From JABHGY01 sp964525185 (GTDB lineage: Bacteria; Fidelibacterota; Marinisomatia; Marinisomatales; UBA1611): DNA of 48,656 bases. The notes under the pieces were generated by a model. It did not search any database. It was given only the letters and a program-made list of their open reading frames with translations, and was not told where the DNA came from. The stretch is from NCBI GenBank assembly GCA_964525185.1, contig CAZGFQ010000014.1:1-48656 (forward strand), written 5' to 3'. The first letter of the stretch is position 1; every line of letters starts with the position of its first letter. Shown here in pieces: positions 44,401-48,656 of this stretch. The position numbers were made by a program, and so were the translations under genes.

Positions 44401-46418
44401 GAGAATATAAAGAATTAAATACATTTTTAGAATGGACAGCTGAGGAAAAGGACCACTTTAGTGTTAATGTGATTAAAGGATTAATCATGGATGGCGTTAG
44501 GAAAGCAAATTCAGGTCACCCGGGTGGTGCTATGTCATCAGCAGATTTTGCCTATATTCTTTTTTCAAATTATTTAGAGCTAGATCCTGATAATCCAAAT
44601 TGGGCAAATAGAGATCGATTTGTACTTTCTGCGGGTCATGAGTCCATGCTTTTATATTCTTTATTACATTTGAATGGCTGGTTAACACTAGAAGATTTAC
44701 AATCATTTCGACAACTTAACAGCAAAACACCAGGCCATCCTGAAGTTGAACTCCCGGGTGTAGAATGCACAACAGGACCTTTAGGTCAAGGTGTAGGCAT
44801 GGGAGTTGGAATGGCAGTTGCGGAAGCAATTTTGAACCATTCATTTGATGCATTAACAAAACCAAATCCAATAAATCATTACACCTATATTTTAGCAGGA
44901 GATGGTGATTTGCAAGAGCCAATTGTTTTTGGTGCTGCTGCATTAGCCGGCCATTGGAAATTGGGAAAACTCATTATGTATTATGACTCCAATGACGCTC
45001 AAATTTCAGGGAAAATAGGACGGTCGGACTCTACTAATTACGCGAGTGTATTTGAAGCCTTGGGATGGAATGTCCATACCATTAATGGGCACGATCATGA
45101 AGCGATTCGAAATGCGATTGAAACAGCCAAAGTAATAGATATTCCAAGTTTAATTATTGGTGAAACGACTATGGCAAAGGGGACAGCAACACGTGAGGGA
45201 GATCATGAAACACATGGTGCACCGTTACCACAAGACGAAATTGATGCAACCAAGGAGAAAATGGGATTACCAAAAGATTCATTCTATGCTCCTGATGAAA
45301 TTATACGTCATTATCAATCACGCTTTGATTCACTAAAAACGCATATTTCTGTTTGGAATAACAAGCTTAATACTTCGTTTGAGAATGATGATTTCAAAAA
45401 TTTATGGGACCAAACAATTAGCAAAATATTACCTTCATTTAGTTTGCCAGAATTCAATGCAGGTGAGTCGATTGCGACTCGAAAGGCATTTGGAACATCT
45501 TTAGACCATTTTGCAACACAATTACCAAACCTTGTGGGTGGATCTGCAGACTTAGAACCATCAAACTACACAGGTAATTTTGCAAAAATGTATGGTGATT
45601 TCAATATGGCTAACCATGGCGGACGTAATTTTGCATTTGGTGTTAGAGAATTTCCTATGGCTGTATTAATGAATGGAATAGCGCTACATGGTGGACTTAT
45701 TCCATTTGGTGGCACATTTTTAGTCTTTTCTGATTATGAACGGCCTGCGCTTAGAATGGCTGCTTTACAAGGAATTCGAGTGATACATGAATTTACACAT
45801 GATTCTTTTTATGTAGGCGAAGATGGCCCAACTCACCAGCCTATTGAGCATGCAATGGCATTACGAACAATTCCAAATTATAATGTTTTTCGCCCGGGTG
45901 ATGCAAAAGAAACAGCTGCTTGTTTTGCCCTTGCCCTTGAATCAAAAGAAACACCAAGTGCTTTATTATTAACTCGACAAGGGTTACCTGTTTCTCAATT
46001 AGATCAATCCGATATAACACAAGGAGTTAGTAAAGGAGCTTATATTTTCCAGGACTGTGAAGGGCATCCAGATTTAATCTTTTTAGCAACGGGGTCAGAA
46101 GTATCATTGGCTGTCGAAACAGCACAGCGAATGGAAGATAAAAGTATAAGAATCATTAGTATGCCATGTTTAGAATTATTTGAAGAACAATCAAATGATT
46201 ATAAACAATCTATCATTCCACCACGTGGAGTAATGATAATATCCTTTGAAGCTGGTATCTCCTTTGGGTGGGAAAAATATATTGGACCTAATGGTTTGTC
46301 GATTGCTATCAACCAGTATGGAGCATCAGCACCTGCAAATGAATTAGCTGATTCATTTGGTTTTACTCCAGAAAAAGCAGAAAAGAAAATTCGAAATCAT
46401 TTATCAACCTTATTATAG
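44397..46418 (+). CDS. tkt: Transketolase
   Basis: Transfers two-carbon units between sugar phosphates with thiamin diphosphate. The 673-residue protein has the whole domain order: N-terminal TPP domain with ANSGHPGGAMSSAD near 36-50, GHESMLLY near 80, GPLGQGVGMGVGMA near 122-135 and the GDGDLQEP...DSND TPP motif near 168-200; the pyrimidine domain with GVREFPMAVLMNGIALHGG and DSFYVGEDGPTHQP near 470; and the C-terminal domain. It keeps the second-domain Glu in VREFPM. The overlap with rpe and the rpiB gene just downstream make a non-oxidative pentose-phosphate operon. Its cofactor links to ThiN at 3903. Confidence 0.96.
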   Translation: MREYKELNTFLEWTAEEKDHFSVNVIKGLIMDGVRKANSGHPGGAMSSADFAYILFSNYLELDPDNPNWANRDRFVLSAGHESMLLYSLLHLNGWLTLEDLQSFRQLNSKTPGHPEVELPGVECTTGPLGQGVGMGVGMAVAEAILNHSFDALTKPNPINHYTYILAGDGDLQEPIVFGAAALAGHWKLGKLIMYYDSNDAQISGKIGRSDSTNYASVFEALGWNVHTINGHDHEAIRNAIETAKVIDIPSLIIGETTMAKGTATREGDHETHGAPLPQDEIDATKEKMGLPKDSFYAPDEIIRHYQSRFDSLKTHISVWNNKLNTSFENDDFKNLWDQTISKILPSFSLPEFNAGESIATRKAFGTSLDHFATQLPNLVGGSADLEPSNYTGNFAKMYGDFNMANHGGRNFAFGVREFPMAVLMNGIALHGGLIPFGGTFLVFSDYERPALRMAALQGIRVIHEFTHDSFYVGEDGPTHQPIEHAMALRTIPNYNVFRPGDAKETAACFALALESKETPSALLLTRQGLPVSQLDQSDITQGVSKGAYIFQDCEGHPDLIFLATGSEVSLAVETAQRMEDKSIRIISMPCLELFEEQSNDYKQSIIPPRGVMIISFEAGISFGWEKYIGPNGLSIAINQYGASAPANELADSFGFTPEKAEKKIRNHLSTLL

Positions 46419-46428
46419 AGAAAATGCA

Positions 46429-46869
46429 ATGAAAATACATGTAGCAACAGATCATGCAGGACTTGAATTAAAAGATAACATTAAAATATATTTGTCTGAA
46501 AAAGGATTTGAAGTTGTAGATCATGGTGCTTATGAATATGATGCAATGGATGATTATCCTGATTTTATATTTCCATGTGCAAAGGCTGTTGCAAATGATT
46601 CTGAAAGTAGAGGCATTATATTAGGGGGATCCGGACAAGGGGAAGCGATGGCTGCAAATAGAATTAAGGGAGCACGTGCAGCTGTTTATTATGGCTCGGA
46701 AAGAGAAATTGCTCGATTATCGAGAGAACATAATAATGCAAATATTTTATCTTTGGGAGCTCGTTTTATTGAAGAAGATGAAATGTTTGATATAATTGAT
46801 ATGTGGCTTGTGGAACCCTTCGCTGGTGATAGACATACTAGGCGAATTGAAAAACTAGATTTGTTATAA
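46429..46869 (+). CDS. rpiB: Ribose-5-phosphate isomerase B, actinobacterial-like active site
   Basis: Interconverts ribose 5-phosphate and ribulose 5-phosphate. The 146-residue protein begins TDHAGLELK (7-15) and has the loop GGSGQGEAMAANRIKGARAA at 66-85. In E. coli RpiB the base is Cys66 in CGTGIG; here that position is Gly66, and Glu72 in GSGQGE sits where the Mycobacterium tuberculosis enzyme uses Glu75. It therefore belongs to the Glu-type. ATG 46429 is the family start; the frame is open from 46357 but that part overlaps transketolase. Its stop abuts that of the convergent mobA gene. Confidence 0.92.
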   Translation: MKIHVATDHAGLELKDNIKIYLSEKGFEVVDHGAYEYDAMDDYPDFIFPCAKAVANDSESRGIILGGSGQGEAMAANRIKGARAAVYYGSEREIARLSREHNNANILSLGARFIEEDEMFDIIDMWLVEPFAGDRHTRRIEKLDLL

Positions 46870-47442
46870 TTAGCCGTCTAAATATGATTGGATTGTTTGT
46901 AAATCTTCTTGGGTATTCATATTTGTAAAATGAATATTTTCTCCAAAATTGATTTTTTTTTGATTCGATTTCTCTAACAATTTGTAAATACTATAATACT
47001 CATTTTGAATTTCATTTTCGAGTATGGGTAATATTCGTTTATGATACAATCCGCACATAGTTTGTGTTCTTTTATTAGCAATAGGTATTATTACATCACG
47101 ATTATCTATTTTTGATTCCCAAAGTAATTTAATAATATGTGATGTCATTAATGGTAAATCACAAGAAACTAAAAATATCCAATCAGTTTTAGAATGATTT
47201 AACGCAGTATACAAACCATTAATGGGTGCATTAATTAATAATTCATCTTGAATAAAGGGTTTATTTAAATGGATGGGTTTTTCTTTCCCAACTACATAAC
47301 GATTCTCAAATAGGTTACATACATTCCATAAAATATCTAATACGGATTTCTTTTGAATTTCCGCTTGCCATTTGGGTGAACCAAAGCGAATACTTTTTCC
47401 GCCGATTAAAATATATGCTGATGCGGGGATAGAAGGTGACAT
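46870..47442 (-). CDS. mobA: Molybdenum cofactor guanylyltransferase
   Basis: Adds GMP to molybdopterin to make the bis-guanine cofactor of DMSO-reductase-family enzymes. The 190-residue protein has the nucleotidyltransferase start YILIGGKSIRFGSPKW (usual LxGGxSxRMGxxK) at about 11-26, NAPINGLYTAL near 75, and the metal site CDLPLM near 97. The length matches MobA. No other molybdenum gene lies in the window. The 86-bp gap to the Rrf2 gene on the other strand holds divergent promoters. Confidence 0.85.
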   Translation of the reverse strand: MSPSIPASAYILIGGKSIRFGSPKWQAEIQKKSVLDILWNVCNLFENRYVVGKEKPIHLNKPFIQDELLINAPINGLYTALNHSKTDWIFLVSCDLPLMTSHIIKLLWESKIDNRDVIIPIANKRTQTMCGLYHKRILPILENEIQNEYYSIYKLLEKSNQKKINFGENIHFTNMNTQEDLQTIQSYLDG

Positions 47443-47528
47443 AATCTATTTATGAATGGTTAAATATAGTTCTTTGATTCTATGATAAATTTGGATAATA
47501 TCAAATAAGATAATAATATCTTAATGCC

Positions 47529-47945
47529 ATGTTTTATTCAAAATCAGCCAAATATGCCATACAAGCCATGATTTACTTAGCAGAAAGTAATCAAGAAGAT
47601 TTGATTATGGTGAGTGAAATTGCAGAAGCATATAAAATACCAAAATCATTTTTATCTAAAATTACACGCACACTTGGAAAACACAATTTATTAAAAACAA
47701 CTCGTGGTAGAAATGGTGGTATACAATTATCTAAACCAGCAGATGACATTAAATTAATTCATATTGTAGAAGCGATTGATGGCCCAGAGGCTGGATGTGA
47801 GCGTTGTGGGTTTGGCTTCGATGCTTGCTCAGATGATGATCCATGCCCATTTCACCATAAGTGGGGTCATATTATTAAAGATGCACATTCATTTATAGAA
47901 ACTGAATCATTAGCTGAATTGATGTCTGAAACATCAACACATTAA
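47529..47945 (+). CDS. Rrf2 family regulator with four cysteines
   Basis: A 138-residue winged-helix regulator. The family start is MFYSKSAKYAIQAMIYLA, the recognition helix follows as IPKSFLSKITRTLGKHNLL, and the wing is TTRGRNGGIQLSKP. The C-terminal region has Cys90, Cys93, Cys100 and Cys106 with two His at 109-110, a likely Fe-S site as in IscR, NsrR and RirA, although the usual pattern is three Cys with other spacing. It may sense iron-sulfur status, NO or redox state. A hairpin with T-rich tail ends the gene. It is adjacent to the ArsR and TusA-like genes but has its own terminator. Confidence 0.87.
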   Translation: MFYSKSAKYAIQAMIYLAESNQEDLIMVSEIAEAYKIPKSFLSKITRTLGKHNLLKTTRGRNGGIQLSKPADDIKLIHIVEAIDGPEAGCERCGFGFDACSDDDPCPFHHKWGHIIKDAHSFIETESLAELMSETSTH

Positions 47946-47972
47946 CAATAAGTTTTCATTTTACTTATAATA

Positions 47973-48008
47973 AATAGCAACTCCCTTATGTTGCTATTAT
48001 TTTTATAT
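47973..48008 (+). terminator. Rho-independent terminator of the Rrf2 gene, AT-rich
   Basis: AATAGCAAC (47973-47981) pairs with GTTGCTATT (47990-47998) around an 8-nt loop, followed by ATTTTTAT. It begins 28 bp after the Rrf2 stop. Its arms contain the same ATAGCAA word as the palindrome at 48050, so it may also be an operator. Confidence 0.6.
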
Positions 48009-48049
48009 AAAAAAATCTTGCATATAATATAGTAAAACTGCTATATATT

Positions 48050-48071
48050 ACTATTGCTATATAGCAATAGT
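48050..48071. promoter_or_regulatory. 22-bp perfect palindrome, operator of the arsR-tusA operon
   Basis: The sequence centred at 48060/48061 is a perfect palindrome of 11-bp arms, ACTATTGCTAT and its complement. It lies 31 bp before the ArsR ATG. A weaker dyad, ATATAG (48027-48032) and CTATAT (48041-48046), lies just upstream. ArsR-family repressors bind AT-rich dyads like this across their own promoters, so autoregulation is likely. Confidence 0.65.
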
Positions 48072-48101
48072 GGATAAATAGATGTACAATAGAGCTATTA
48101 A

Positions 48102-48449
48102 ATGAAAACACAGATTTCAATTGAATTTATACAAACGGCTTCGCGAGTATTAAAAACATTGGGTCATCCTGATCGAATAAAAATTGTTGAATATTTAGAT
48201 GAGGGCGAAAAAACAGTAGGACAAATTCAAAGACATTTGGATATGCTTCAACCTGTTGTAAGCCAGCATTTAAAAAAAATGCATGATAGAGACATTGTTA
48301 TATATAGGAGAGAAGGGACTCGTTATTTTTATTCATTAGCCAATGAGTTTATTGTAAAAATAATCCACTGTATGGCAGATGTGCAGGAGAAAGTATTGTC
48401 CGGGGAATGGGACATAACAAATAATCAAAAAAGAGAGGAATTAGCATGA
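48102..48449 (+). CDS. ArsR family transcriptional regulator
   Basis: A 115-residue winged-helix repressor. The ArsR pattern is clear: LKTLGHPDRIKIVEYL near 18-32, VGQIQRHLDMLQPVVSQHLKKMHD near 39-62 as the helix-turn-helix, and the wing YRREGTRYFYSL near 68-79. The metal-binding ELCVCDL motif is missing, and the only Cys is Cys90, so neither classic arsenic/cadmium sensing nor the two-Cys persulfide switch of SqrR/BigR is obvious. Its TGA overlaps the ATG of the TusA-like gene, so it probably controls sulfur-handling genes that continue beyond the window. Confidence 0.9.
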   Translation: MKTQISIEFIQTASRVLKTLGHPDRIKIVEYLDEGEKTVGQIQRHLDMLQPVVSQHLKKMHDRDIVIYRREGTRYFYSLANEFIVKIIHCMADVQEKVLSGEWDITNNQKREELA

Positions 48450-48656
48450 ATGAAAATGCATTTGATCAAGAGTTAGATTGTAAAGGTATGAATTGCCCTT
48501 TACCGATTTTAAAAACAAAGAAGCAAGTAGACTCAATGGAGTCAGGTCAAATTTTAAAAATGGAAGCCACAGATCCAGGATCTATTAATGATATGAATGC
48601 ATGGTCTAGAAGGACTGGCCATGAATTATTATCTCATTCTTTAGATGATGGGATTT
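48446..48656 (+). CDS. TusA-like sulfur carrier protein (partial, cut by window end)
   Basis: Starts at ATG 48446, overlapping the ArsR stop codon as ATGA, and runs to the window edge after 70 codons. The start LDCKGMNCPLPILKTKK contains the TusA CPxP motif with the reactive Cys17 and an extra Cys12. The rest, with ESGQILKMEATDPGS and then W-RRTGHELL, fits the TusA fold of about 75-80 residues, so only a few residues are missing. TusA proteins carry persulfide sulfur for tRNA thiolation, molybdenum cofactor or sulfur oxidation. Here the coupling to ArsR suggests a regulated sulfur-trafficking operon. Confidence 0.85.
   Translation, partial: MNENAFDQELDCKGMNCPLPILKTKKQVDSMESGQILKMEATDPGSINDMNAWSRRTGHELLSHSLDDGI

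Overview
The window is AT-rich bacterial chromosome, densely coded on both strands, with no rRNA, tRNA, phage or plasmid genes seen. The gene set points to a Gram-negative member of the Fibrobacteres-Chlorobi-Bacteroidetes side of the tree, and Candidatus Marinimicrobia (SAR406) or a close relative is my best guess. The reasons are an Oar-like TonB-dependent receptor, a secreted subtilisin with a C-terminal T9SS/FlgD-type sorting tail, PF17131-type LolA-like proteins, a PPi-type phosphofructokinase and giant double-module amidohydrolases. Good Shine-Dalgarno sites occur (for example AGGAGG before 10987 and before the small gene at 26703), which is less like typical Bacteroidetes. The placement is inference; no marker gene was compared.

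Layout: 0.2-2.5 kb, glycolysis pair (PPi-phosphofructokinase, class II aldolase) closed by a terminator. 2.5-4.5 kb (minus), thiamin pyrophosphokinase and an SSS-family symporter in one operon. 4.6-13.0 kb, two paralogous envelope-transport cassettes, each with an RND/MMPL exporter and a LolA-like periplasmic protein; the second also has a TetR regulator with a clear operator and an outer-membrane barrel. 13.0-17.8 kb, OFA-type MFS transporter divergent from the Oar-like receptor. 17.9-22.3 kb, short-type adenosylhomocysteinase, CNT nucleoside transporter, ZIP metal transporter, YidD and a nucleoside hydrolase. 22.4-29.1 kb (minus), a fatty-acid beta-oxidation operon (TetR, acyl-CoA dehydrogenase, a new 46-residue small gene, thiolase, hemolysin III-like protein, FadN-type HAD/ECH). 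29.2-31.2 kb, PepSY-like and DUF4920 proteins, then a GIY-YIG nuclease gene sitting among four copies of hairpin-forming repeats. 31.2-36.3 kb (minus), LOG protein and two amidohydrolase-family proteins. 36.5-39.8 kb, secreted subtilisin. 39.8-43.7 kb, lipoprotein, ProC, an atypical SDR, an M19 dipeptidase and a DUF374 acyltransferase. 43.7-46.9 kb, non-oxidative pentose-phosphate genes rpe-tkt-rpiB. 46.9-48.7 kb, MobA, a Cys-rich Rrf2 regulator, an ArsR regulator and the start of a TusA-like sulfur carrier.

Together the genes describe a heterotroph that degrades peptides and fatty acids, salvages nucleosides and probably thiamin, and invests in lipid or lipoprotein transport across the envelope. 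The parts most worth a second look are the GIY-YIG/repeat locus (30.3-31.2 kb), the paired RND-LolA cassettes, the unannotated small gene inside the beta-oxidation operon, an amidohydrolase operon in which only one of three modules keeps its metal ligands, and the array of ATAGCAA half-sites before the ArsR-TusA genes.
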